Assembly: GCA_964421675.1 (NCBI GenBank)
Contig: CAYQXV010000006.1
Coordinates: 28,642-92,641 of the forward strand
Direction: 5' to 3'
DNA: 64,000 nucleotides
From: CALLPQ01 sp964421675
GTDB taxonomy: Bacteria; Pseudomonadota; Alphaproteobacteria; Caulobacterales; Parvularculaceae
A program made the position numbers and the translations under genes. The notes under the pieces are model-generated. The model did no database searches. It had not been told where the DNA came from and saw only the letters and a list, made by a program, of their open reading frames with translations. Shown in pieces: positions 1 through 8,166 of this stretch. Each line of letters begins with the position of its first letter. Position 1 is the stretch's first letter.

Positions 1-346
1 AATATCCCCGGCTCCCAGCCGGTTGCGCCGAGGAGGCGTGTGGATTGGTCGGCGTATCGGCTACAACGTGCGTCTGCGATTGCGTTTCAGATTGCGTTTC
101 NNNNNNNNNNNNNNNNNNNNNNNNNNNNNNNNNNNNNNNNNNNNNNNNNNNNNNNNNNNNNNNNNNNNNNNNNNNNNNNNNNNNNNNNNNNNNNNNNNNN
201 GATTGCGTTTCAGATTGCGTTTCTGGCGCATCAGCTTTTGTTGCCGCTTGCTCAGAACTTCCACCGCAAGCGCTGAGCGCAATGGCAAAAATGGATACTG
301 ATGTTAGGCCAAGTCGTCTGGAAATAGGCCGTCTGGGTAAATGCAT
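1..346 (-). CDS. Putative lipoprotein with a Glu-Thr-Gln-Ser repeat, partial at the window edge
   Basis: This is an open frame that starts at the ATG complementary to 344-346 and runs off the left edge. A GGGAGAA ribosome site precedes the ATG. The N-terminus is basic (R5-R6, R10-R11), followed by a short hydrophobic stretch and a lipobox Leu24-Ser-Ala-Cys27. Gly28 follows, so outer-membrane sorting by the usual rule is likely. After the lipid anchor comes a Ser/Gln/Thr-rich linker with the tetrapeptide ETQS repeated, encoded by a 12-base tandem repeat. The 100-N gap lies inside this repeat. The frame stays open whether the Ns are kept or the duplicated flank is merged, because both lengths are multiples of three. 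Nothing C-terminal of the linker is visible, so the function is unknown. The gene is divergent from trpA. The call rests on the lipobox, the ribosome site and the open frame. Confidence 0.7.
   Translation of the reverse strand, partial: MHLPRRPISRRLGLTSVSIFAIALSACGGSSEQAATKADAPETQSETQXXXXXXXXXXXXXXXXXXXXXXXXXXXXXXXXXXETQSETQSQTHVVADTPTNPHASSAQPAGSRGY
78..223. repeat. Tandem 12-bp repeat interrupted by a 100-N scaffold gap
   Basis: The 23 bases at 78-100 and at 201-223 are identical and each holds nearly two copies of a 12-base unit (GATTGCGTTTCA). Ns fill 101-200. The gap is of standard placeholder length and sits in a low-complexity repeat, so the true copy number, and therefore the linker length of the lipoprotein, is unknown. 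Confidence 0.85.
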
Positions 347-720
347 AATTTTCTCCCGAAAAAGGTCAGTCTCAAAATCATTGGCGCAGGGGCGCACTTT
401 GAGAGCGTCATAAGATGGGGTGTCATTGCGTAGTTTCGAGCAACCGTAAAATTGATAATAGCAACAGTTCAAATCGGTTTTATCGATACTAAGAGCGGGC
501 ACCTCATAAAATGGCCTGCCCGTAAGAGTTCGCCGCAAAATCACCGCGCCCCGCACATCCATTGAACCTGCGTCAGCACGAGCATGGTCACTCAATCGTG
601 ATTGGGATCCTTATGCCCACAGAGCGCGCGCAGAGTGTCAAAGCGGAGAAAGGCTTGCACCGCGACTCAATCCTCGCGCCAACATCTTGCAATTTCAGAC
701 CGCACCGATATTAGGGGGCA
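347..720. other. Divergent intergenic region between the lipoprotein gene and trpA
   Basis: This stretch has no convincing gene on either strand. It contains a short inverted pair GGGCA / TGCCC around 497-523 and a CAATC / ATTGG palindrome near 594-607, neither followed by a T-run. It must hold the promoters of both flanking genes, but I could not choose a core promoter with confidence. trpB, usually next to trpA, is absent here. Confidence 0.5.
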
Positions 721-1638
721 ATGCAATCTGATCCTTCAAAAAATGCGCCTTTAAACGGAACCGGCAGAAGCAAAAGGCTCGCCGCTACCTTTGAACGGTT
801 GCGCGCCCAGAACCGCGCGGCATTCGTCCCCTTTATCATGGCGGGCGACCCCAATATGGAGATGTCGCAAGCATTATTGAACGCGCTTCCGGCCGCTGGC
901 GCTGATATTATTGAACTTGGCGTTTGCTTTACCGATCCCATGGCGGATGGCCCGGCAATTCAGGCGGCGGGCCTTCGTGCGCTGGCGTCGGGTCAAACCT
1001 TGAAAAAAACCCTGGCGATGGTCTCCAGCTTTCGCGAGAGTGATACGACAACACCGATCATTCTCATGGGCTATTACAATCCGTTTTTCGCGATGGGGGT
1101 TGAGACCTTTCTTGAGGCCGCGGCGCATGCCGGTGTCGACGGGCTGATCATTGTCGACCTTCCCCCGGAAGAAGATGACGAGCTTTGCCTGCCTGCGGCG
1201 AAAAAAAACATCGATTTTATTCGCCTTGCCACCCCGACAACCGACGCACAGCGTCTGCCCGACGTGCTGCGCAATACCTCCGGTTTTGTCTATTATGTAT
1301 CGGTCGCTGGCATTACCGGGCAAAAAAGCGGTGACGACCAAGCGGTAAAGGATGCGGTTACGGGCCTGCGCGAGACGTCTGGCCTGCCTGTTGCAGTTGG
1401 TTTCGGCATCAAAACGACCGAGAAAGCAGCAACTATAGCGCAATTTTCCGATGCGGTCGTCGTCGGCTCAGCGCTGGTTGATGAATTGGCGAAAAGTCTG
1501 GCAGACGCGCCGAAGAATGCTATCGATACCCTTGAGAATGGGACAAAAGATGCCCACTATAGGTCCATCCTTGAGCAGCCGCTAACCCTGACCAGTGCGC
1601 TTGCAAAGGCTGTACGAACCGCCCGGGAAACCGGATAA
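721..1638 (+). CDS. trpA: Tryptophan synthase alpha subunit
   Basis: TrpA cleaves indole-3-glycerol phosphate to indole and glyceraldehyde 3-phosphate in the last step of tryptophan synthesis, normally as an alpha2-beta2 complex with TrpB. The protein (305 residues) has the family hallmarks: the FIMAGDPN strand near the N-terminus, the catalytic Glu in IIELG and catalytic Asp in DPMADGP, the LMGYYNP strand, and the phosphate-binding GFGIK and VVVGSALV segments. It is longer than the usual ~270 residues, with about 20 extra residues at each end. The ATG at 721 follows a GGGGG ribosome site. accD and folC follow downstream, as is common in Alphaproteobacteria, but trpB is not upstream, so TrpB must be encoded elsewhere. 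Confidence 0.96.
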   Translation: MQSDPSKNAPLNGTGRSKRLAATFERLRAQNRAAFVPFIMAGDPNMEMSQALLNALPAAGADIIELGVCFTDPMADGPAIQAAGLRALASGQTLKKTLAMVSSFRESDTTTPIILMGYYNPFFAMGVETFLEAAAHAGVDGLIIVDLPPEEDDELCLPAAKKNIDFIRLATPTTDAQRLPDVLRNTSGFVYYVSVAGITGQKSGDDQAVKDAVTGLRETSGLPVAVGFGIKTTEKAATIAQFSDAVVVGSALVDELAKSLADAPKNAIDTLENGTKDAHYRSILEQPLTLTSALAKAVRTARETG

Positions 1639-1690
1639 TGAAGACGCTTTTAACCCTACACACATCACCCATCGACCTTCGGATAATTAT

Positions 1691-2692
1691 ATGAGTTGGC
1701 TTTCTAACATTACTCCTCCCGGGATTAAGAATATTTTCAAAAAACCCGATGACTCCTCCGAGACTCTTTGGACCAAATGCGGGAATTGCGGGGAAATGAT
1801 TTTCCAACGTGATTTGGAAATCGCCCACCAAGTCTGTCCGTCCTGCCAACATCACATGCCGATGACGCCCACAGACCGTCTCAACCTGATTATGGATGAG
1901 CAAAAGTTTGAGCGCATTGAGCTGCCAAGCACGCAAACCGATCCGTTAAAGTTTAAAGATACAAAAAAATATGCAGACCGCTTAAAAGAACATCGCAAGA
2001 GAACCGGTGAACAAGATGCGCTGATTGCCGTTTCCGGCAGCATCGAGACAACTCCCGTTATTGTTGCAATTCAAAATTTTGGGTTTATGGGCGGCTCAAT
2101 GGGCATGGCCGTCGGCGAAGGGTTTGTACGCGCGGCCGAGACCGCACTGGAACAACGTCGCCCGCTGGTTATGTTTACCGCATCGGGCGGCGCGCGCATG
2201 CAAGAAAGTATTCTTGCTTTGATGCAAATGCCCCGCACCACCATTGCCGTAGAAATGTTACGCGAAGCGGGCCTGCCGTTTATTGTTGTGCTGACAAATC
2301 CCACAACCGGCGGCGTGATGGCCTCCTTTGCCATGCTTGGTGATGTTCACATTGCAGAACCTGGCGCAGTCGTAGGCTTTGCGGGACGGCGCGTTATAGA
2401 ACAGACGATCCGCGAAAAACTGCCAGATGAATTCCAAAAAGCAGAATTCCTGCTTGATAATGGCATGGTCGATATTGTCAGCCACCGGAGTGAGTTACGC
2501 GCAACCCTGGGCAAATTAATTCGCGTTTTAATGGCGTCGAAAAGCCTTGCAGCAAAACCTCAAGCCGAAAATGTTTCTGAGAAAAACGTAACCCCGCCCA
2601 ACACGCAGATCGTGAAAGGTGATGCCCTTCTTAAAAAGGGTGTGAACGATGACAATGTCGCGCAATCTGCCACAGATAAAGCCGCGGAATAG
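1691..2692 (+). CDS. accD: Acetyl-CoA carboxylase carboxyltransferase subunit beta
   Basis: AccD forms the carboxyltransferase of acetyl-CoA carboxylase with AccA and transfers carboxyl from biotin to acetyl-CoA to make malonyl-CoA for fatty acid synthesis. The chosen ATG (1691) gives 333 residues. A four-Cys zinc ribbon sits at C30, C33, C49 and C52. It is followed by the crotonase-fold carboxyltransferase core with GGSMGMAVGEGFVRA, the FTASGGARMQE oxyanion loop and NPTTGGVMASFA. The C-terminal ~40 residues are a variable polar tail. The frame is open further upstream, but residue 1 here is where the family normally begins. The gene lies 52 bases after trpA and 30 before folC, likely one transcript. 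Confidence 0.96.
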   Translation: MSWLSNITPPGIKNIFKKPDDSSETLWTKCGNCGEMIFQRDLEIAHQVCPSCQHHMPMTPTDRLNLIMDEQKFERIELPSTQTDPLKFKDTKKYADRLKEHRKRTGEQDALIAVSGSIETTPVIVAIQNFGFMGGSMGMAVGEGFVRAAETALEQRRPLVMFTASGGARMQESILALMQMPRTTIAVEMLREAGLPFIVVLTNPTTGGVMASFAMLGDVHIAEPGAVVGFAGRRVIEQTIREKLPDEFQKAEFLLDNGMVDIVSHRSELRATLGKLIRVLMASKSLAAKPQAENVSEKNVTPPNTQIVKGDALLKKGVNDDNVAQSATDKAAE

Positions 2693-2722
2693 TTTCATAG
2701 TTTTGTGGATTACTAAAACACA

Positions 2723-4030
2723 ATGACAGATGCAAAAACGCTGTTAGCTGGGCTAGCTGAGCGTCGTCCGACGATCATTGACCTAAGCCTGGAGCGCATG
2801 TTTGCTGCATTAGAAGCATTGGGTAACCCGCACCTAAAGCTTCCCCCTGTGTTTCATGTCGCTGGAACCAATGGCAAGGGCTCGACCGTTGCTTTCTTGC
2901 GCGCACTGCACGAGGCAGCTGGCAAAAAGGTTCATGTCTATACATCCCCCCATCTTGTTCGGTTTCATGAACGCATCGTCATTGCTGGCGTCGAAATTAG
3001 CGACGAAAAACTTGTTGATATCATCACACGGTGCGACGAAGCGGTTAATGAACGCACACTGACATATTTTGAAGCCGTAACCTGTGCTGCGTTTCTTGCC
3101 TTTTCGGAAACCCCCGCCGATGCCTTATTACTAGAAGTTGGATTAGGAGGGCGGCTTGATGCAACGAATGTTGTGCCTGTGCCCGCAACCACAATTGTAA
3201 CGCCCGTTGCCCTTGATCATCAACATTATCTTGGCAACGATCTAGCAACCATTGCAGGCGAGAAGGCAGGGATTTTTCGCAAAGACGTACCCGCTGTTAT
3301 TGGCCCGCAAAACCCCGCCGCAATGGCCGTTCTTGAAGAACAAGCATTTTCCGTGGGTGCGCAGCCCTTTAAATATGGCGAAGACTGGAACGTGTTCGAA
3401 GAACAGGGCCGGTTAATCTATCAAGATGAAGACGGACTGTCCGATCTTGCTTTGCCGCGCCTTGTGGGCAGTCATCAAATTATGAATGCAGGCAATGCGA
3501 TCGCAGGGATGCGGTCAGCTGGTCAGTACCCAGATGACCACACCCTGTCAAAAGGCATTGCCTCGGCCCACTGGCCTGCACGGATGCAACCCTTGCGTTA
3601 TGGTCCATTCATTGACCGAATCGAAAAAGCCACCGGCGAGACCGCAGACATATGGCTGGATGGCGGGCATAACCCCCACGCAGCACGCGCCCTTGCGGTC
3701 ACATTAGCGGATTTAAATGAACGCCTTGAGCGCCCCGTCATTTTGATTGCCGGGCTGCAAAATACCAAAGATTTATTCGGCTATTTTGACGCGCTCGCCG
3801 GGCTTGTTTCCCAAGTCCATGTTGTCAAAGCCTCCCTGCAAAGCGCTGCAAGCCCTAAGGACGTATTCGCAGCAGCCAAGAAGGCGGGACACAATGCGCG
3901 CATTAGCGGTGACATTGCCACCGCCATTCACCAAATTGCAGAAGAATTTAATGCAAGCGGTGAGACACCAAGAATATTGATTGGTGGCTCACTTTATCTT
4001 GCGGGTGAAATTTTATCTGATCACGGGTGA
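2723..4030 (+). CDS. folC: Bifunctional folylpolyglutamate / dihydrofolate synthase
   Basis: FolC adds glutamate to dihydropteroate and to reduced folates using ATP. The 435-residue protein has the Mur-ligase-like layout: the ATP-binding loop AGTNGKGST at residues 47-55, the YTSPHL segment, the LEVGLGGRLDATN block, a KAGIFR segment (residues ~187-192), and a C-terminal domain starting at WLDGGHNP. It is last in the trpA-accD-folC run and converges with trxA, the stops being 12 bases apart. A 7-2-7 palindrome (TGATCAC gg GTGATCA, 4018-4033) overlaps its stop codon and could form a weak hairpin between the two genes. Confidence 0.96.
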   Translation: MTDAKTLLAGLAERRPTIIDLSLERMFAALEALGNPHLKLPPVFHVAGTNGKGSTVAFLRALHEAAGKKVHVYTSPHLVRFHERIVIAGVEISDEKLVDIITRCDEAVNERTLTYFEAVTCAAFLAFSETPADALLLEVGLGGRLDATNVVPVPATTIVTPVALDHQHYLGNDLATIAGEKAGIFRKDVPAVIGPQNPAAMAVLEEQAFSVGAQPFKYGEDWNVFEEQGRLIYQDEDGLSDLALPRLVGSHQIMNAGNAIAGMRSAGQYPDDHTLSKGIASAHWPARMQPLRYGPFIDRIEKATGETADIWLDGGHNPHAARALAVTLADLNERLERPVILIAGLQNTKDLFGYFDALAGLVSQVHVVKASLQSAASPKDVFAAAKKAGHNARISGDIATAIHQIAEEFNASGETPRILIGGSLYLAGEILSDHG

Positions 4031-4042
4031 TCAATCGACGCT

Positions 4043-4390
4043 TTAAGCAGAAGCGGACTTTGTAGCCTCTGCAACAACTTCTGCGACCCATGAGTCGAGT
4101 GTTGATTTTGGCGCAGCGCCGACTTTCGTCGCGATTAACTCGCCATCATTGAATATCATCATCGTTGGGATACCGCGCACCCCAAACCGTCCTGGCGTTT
4201 CGGGATTTTCATCAATATTCAACTTGGTAATGACAATCTCATCTTGCCGCGCATCCGCAATTTCTTCGAGGGCGGGGCCGATTTGGCGACACGGGCCACA
4301 CCATTCGGCCCAAAAATCAACGAGCACGGGGCCTTTGGCCTCGAGAACATCTGCTGTGAAAGAGCCATCAGTAATTGCTTTGGTGCCCAT
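4043..4390 (-). CDS. trxA: Thioredoxin
   Basis: This is a small disulfide reductase of the cytoplasm (115 residues). The redox motif W30-C-G-P-C34 and the cis-proline in GIPT (P75) are intact, and the length is typical of the family, with a slightly extended C-terminal Ala/Ser tail. It has its own AAAGGA ribosome site. addA lies 119 bases upstream on the same strand, so it may be transcribed with the addAB operon, with its own promoter in the gap, or both. The addA-trxA neighbourhood is common in Alphaproteobacteria. Confidence 0.96.
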   Translation of the reverse strand: MGTKAITDGSFTADVLEAKGPVLVDFWAEWCGPCRQIGPALEEIADARQDEIVITKLNIDENPETPGRFGVRGIPTMMIFNDGELIATKVGAAPKSTLDSWVAEVVAEATKSASA

Positions 4391-4509
4391 AATATCGTCC
4401 TTTGGTTTGTTGACGGGTCTTAGATCAACACCAATATATGTTGAGACGGTCGTCGAGTTACATGCTCAAAATAAGCCGGTTTCGCTGTGTTTCAAGCGTA
4501 AAGACGCAA

Positions 4510-7500
4510 TCAGGCAAGGAAACGCGCGAAAGCGTGATCGATAATCTCATCAGAAAGGGGCATTAACCGCGCATCATAGGTCCACAACAGCCCTGTGCGT
4601 ACGGGTTTTCCCGGATAAATTGATCTCAACAACCCCCGATAGGCCGCCATCTGCGCAAGATAGACCTTACTCACCCCGTCTTCTGACAATGGGGGCGGTT
4701 GATTTGTTTTATAATCGATAATGAGAACTTCATCATTTGTTACGACCAGACGATCCACCTGACCATTGATCAAAAACCCATCGCGCGCGCCCTCAGGGTG
4801 CCCGCCCAAACTGACCTCCGCGCGCGAGCCCTCCCCAAAAAGAGGCGCGAAAACAGGATCGGTCAGGATCGCCATCACTTCCGCTACCCACTCCTCTTGG
4901 AGGGTCTTGGCAAGATCGGGCGCCAGTTTTGCGATCAATATTTTAGCCTGCTCGTTTAACAAGTCTGCGTGGGATTGCTGGGGATTTTCACCCCCGCTCT
5001 TTTCGGCAATCATTGACGCGGCAACCGGTAAAATTTCAAGCATCCGGTGAATGATTTGTCCTCGGAAAAATCCGCCATGCCCACTCGCGCCGCCGGGCAC
5101 TGGCGAGACGGCAATTATCTGATCGGATGCATTGCCTGATCGGTCACCTACATTTTCCTCCGCCGATGGTGCCGCCGGATCATCCTTAACGGCGCGCTCT
5201 TCTGCACGGTCCGCCAATGTCGAGGGCTGGTATATTCGAACTGATGTTTCTGCCTGAATGGGTGCTTTCAGCCATGGGGGAACAAAATTATCTTCATGAT
5301 GATCGGTCTGTTCACGCGCCTCTACTGCACTGGCTTGCTGACTGGAAATGCGGACCGCACCCTCTCCCCAAGGAAGATAGTCATCGGGTAAATCACAAAT
5401 GTCTAACGACGGAATGCTTTGCCCTTTAAGAGCGTCCACACCTTGGCGGGACAATTGCAACCAGTTTTCATCATTATATCCGTTTTTCCCATCGCCGTTC
5501 GCGCCTCTGGCATCCAACCCGCAAATATAAAGCCGGTCGCGCGCGCGCGTTGCCGCCACATAAAATAATCTGCGATATTCCTCAAAACTCTTATCTTTGA
5601 GCGCCTCCGATTTTTCCCGCGTGGCATCAACATGGAACGGGGATGCCCGAACAAGGGCGGGAACAGTTTGCGAGGAGGTACCGCTCGGCGCGTCAGAGGA
5701 TAATAAGAAGACAGGATCGCGGTGCCGATTGGTTGGTCGCTGATGGGCGCCAAGTAGGAATACAATATTTCCCTCTAACCCCTTCGCACCATGAACTGTC
5801 ATGATACGAACCGCTTCACTTTCTTGATCCAGCTCTCTTTTAATTTCCGCGGACTGGCCAGAAAACCAGTGCAAAAACCCCTGAAGAGATCTTGGGTTTT
5901 GCGTTTCAAAATCGAGGCACTGGCGCATAAAAGCATCCAGCGTATCGCTGCATGATTGCCCCAGACGGCGATAAAACAAAGCCCGTCCCGTAAGTTGCTC
6001 TTCGGTATCAAGCCACTTTTCCAAAATTGATGTATAAAAATCAAACGGTCCCGTTGCCTCAGCAAGTTCGCATAAATCTGACAAAACGCGATTTGCTTTC
6101 AACAAAATGGGCGTTTCTGCCGCTCGCTTTTTTAACTCCGCCCATAAAGTACCCGTTCGGTTAGCTGCAAGCTCAAAGAGCGCATCATCATCAAAACCAA
6201 ATAAAGGGCTTTTTAAAATCTCAGCCAAAGACAGATCATCATCGGGATGCAATACAAAGCGCCCTAGTGAAACCAGATCCGCAATAGCAATGTCCTCATC
6301 AAGTTTAATGCGATCGGCCCCCGCCATAGGAACACGCGCACGCGTTAGCGACTTAATCATTTGCCGAAACAAGGCATCTCGTTTTTGAACAAGAATGATA
6401 ATGTCACTGGGCACAATAGGGCGAGCATGCGCCTCCAACATTTCAGAGCCATCGCCGAGCCAACCGGCAATTTTTTCCGCAATAAAGTCACATAATATAA
6501 CAATCGGATTGCTCGCATGAATTGTATCCAGCGGTGCATCCCATTGCGTTGATGGATCTTTTTCTGCCTGCGGAACAGCGGGCCACACCTCCACCAGCCC
6601 CGCCTCACCGGTGCGATGTATATCGTGGGTCAAGGGCAGCTCGCTACCAACCCCTTGCATAACCTCAGATCTATTGAACGCTGCATCGACAAACTTCAAT
6701 ACCGGCGCCGTACTGCGAAAGGAGCGGGTTAATGGAATGTTTTGGAACGGGGCTGCCGCATCAATATCCTTGCCCAGATTGATAATCTTTTCCTGAAACA
6801 AACTCGCATCAGCGCCCTGAAAAGAATAAATTGATTGCTTTTCATCACCGACAATAAAGGCCGTTCGATTGTTGGAGCCATCATTGAGCGTTGTAAAAAA
6901 CTCCATCATCGGATGCTCAATCACATCCCACTGACCGGGACTTGTGTCCTGCGCTTCATCAAGAAGAATGTGTTGCAGGCCATTATCAAGCTTATAAAGA
7001 ACCCATTGCGTTGCTGACTGCTCCCCCGCCAACAAGGCATGGGTGCGCATAATCAAATCATCAAAATCAACCACAGCGCGCCGGGATTTTTCTTCCTCAT
7101 AAGCGCTTAACAATGCATCCATCACCGAAATGAAGTGCACACTATCGTTTAAAATTTCGATACTGTTTGATCGTCTATAAGCGTCCTCCGCTGCGACTTG
7201 GCTACGATGAAGCTGTTCGGCCAAATCAGGATAAGCTTTCCTCAGAGGACCTGTTACAACTTTTGTATTTCTCGTCCCTCCTGCTGTCAGCAAGGACATC
7301 AGAACCGCGTAGCGCGCATCATGGGTTCCAGCTTCAATCGCTGGGCCAAAACTTTTCGCTTTATCCTTCGCTACTTTTCCACCAGCATCTTTTATGGCTG
7401 GGATAAGTTCGCGCATAAGGGATATGGGGAGCGCTTTGACGGCTTCCTTTTTAACCTGATCAAGGGTTAGGTCCGGGGGAATTTCCAAAATTTTCGCAAG

Positions 7501-8166
7501 CAGCGCACGGTGCTCATTGGCGTCACCAAATGTTTGCCGGTAGCGTATAAAGCGTTGACGTTGCTTAACTTGTGAGCGTAATAGTTTGACGGCTTGGTCG
7601 GCGCCCATTTTTTCACAAAGATGACGATATGATCCGACCACACCGCCTTGCTGTTTCCCTTTGAGCATCGCACTCAACGCCATGTCGATGAGCAAGTCGG
7701 CTTCATGATCTTCTAACTCATCAAACCCCGGCGGAACGCCTGCCTCTAGGGGGAACCGTTTTAAAACATGAGAACAAAATGCGTGGATGGTTTGAATTTT
7801 CAGCCCGCCTGGTGTCTCCAAGGCTCTCGCAAAAAGTCGCCGCGCCCTTGATAAGTCTGCATCACTGCGCTCGGCAACATTGTTGCTTTCGAGGGTTTGC
7901 AATTTTTCCCGTAAATCGTCATCGGGCAACAAGGCCCACTCACCGAGCAGTGAAAATAACCGCGATGACATTTCCGCAGCCGCCGCTTTGGTATAGGTAA
8001 TACATAAAATCCCCGCCGGGTCGGCACCCGTCAGCAATAATCTTGCAACCCGGTCAATCAGTACCCGTGTTTTCCCCGATCCCGCATTAGCCGCAACAAA
8101 AGCCGATTGTGCAGGAGATGCAGCGGCCGTTTGGCGTTGAACCGTTTCTAAAAGCCCCTCACTCAT
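4510..8166 (-). CDS. addA: Double-strand break repair helicase AddA
   Basis: AddA is the helicase-nuclease subunit that, with AddB, resects DNA double-strand ends for RecA loading. The protein (about 1218 residues) begins with a UvrD-type Walker A AANAGSGKT at residues ~26-33. It carries LLDEAQDTSPGQWD (Walker B), the VGDEKQSIYSFQGAD motif, and MTVHGAKGLE (motif V). Near the C-terminus is a RecB-type nuclease with RGQIIHRMLE and IIDYKTNQ. Two adjacent ATGs (8169, 8166) lie within the end of addB. The second has the better distance (7 bases) from the GGGGAG site, so I use it; a longer start at 8187 is possible. Overlap with addB implies translational coupling. Confidence 0.95.
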   Translation of the reverse strand: MSEGLLETVQRQTAAASPAQSAFVAANAGSGKTRVLIDRVARLLLTGADPAGILCITYTKAAAAEMSSRLFSLLGEWALLPDDDLREKLQTLESNNVAERSDADLSRARRLFARALETPGGLKIQTIHAFCSHVLKRFPLEAGVPPGFDELEDHEADLLIDMALSAMLKGKQQGGVVGSYRHLCEKMGADQAVKLLRSQVKQRQRFIRYRQTFGDANEHRALLAKILEIPPDLTLDQVKKEAVKALPISLMRELIPAIKDAGGKVAKDKAKSFGPAIEAGTHDARYAVLMSLLTAGGTRNTKVVTGPLRKAYPDLAEQLHRSQVAAEDAYRRSNSIEILNDSVHFISVMDALLSAYEEEKSRRAVVDFDDLIMRTHALLAGEQSATQWVLYKLDNGLQHILLDEAQDTSPGQWDVIEHPMMEFFTTLNDGSNNRTAFIVGDEKQSIYSFQGADASLFQEKIINLGKDIDAAAPFQNIPLTRSFRSTAPVLKFVDAAFNRSEVMQGVGSELPLTHDIHRTGEAGLVEVWPAVPQAEKDPSTQWDAPLDTIHASNPIVILCDFIAEKIAGWLGDGSEMLEAHARPIVPSDIIILVQKRDALFRQMIKSLTRARVPMAGADRIKLDEDIAIADLVSLGRFVLHPDDDLSLAEILKSPLFGFDDDALFELAANRTGTLWAELKKRAAETPILLKANRVLSDLCELAEATGPFDFYTSILEKWLDTEEQLTGRALFYRRLGQSCSDTLDAFMRQCLDFETQNPRSLQGFLHWFSGQSAEIKRELDQESEAVRIMTVHGAKGLEGNIVFLLGAHQRPTNRHRDPVFLLSSDAPSGTSSQTVPALVRASPFHVDATREKSEALKDKSFEEYRRLFYVAATRARDRLYICGLDARGANGDGKNGYNDENWLQLSRQGVDALKGQSIPSLDICDLPDDYLPWGEGAVRISSQQASAVEAREQTDHHEDNFVPPWLKAPIQAETSVRIYQPSTLADRAEERAVKDDPAAPSAEENVGDRSGNASDQIIAVSPVPGGASGHGGFFRGQIIHRMLEILPVAASMIAEKSGGENPQQSHADLLNEQAKILIAKLAPDLAKTLQEEWVAEVMAILTDPVFAPLFGEGSRAEVSLGGHPEGARDGFLINGQVDRLVVTNDEVLIIDYKTNQPPPLSEDGVSKVYLAQMAAYRGLLRSIYPGKPVRTGLLWTYDARLMPLSDEIIDHAFARFLA

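Noticed and set aside
78..223. CRISPR-like or mobile repeat
   Set aside because: The repeat is a 12-base coding tandem around placeholder Ns with no spacers.
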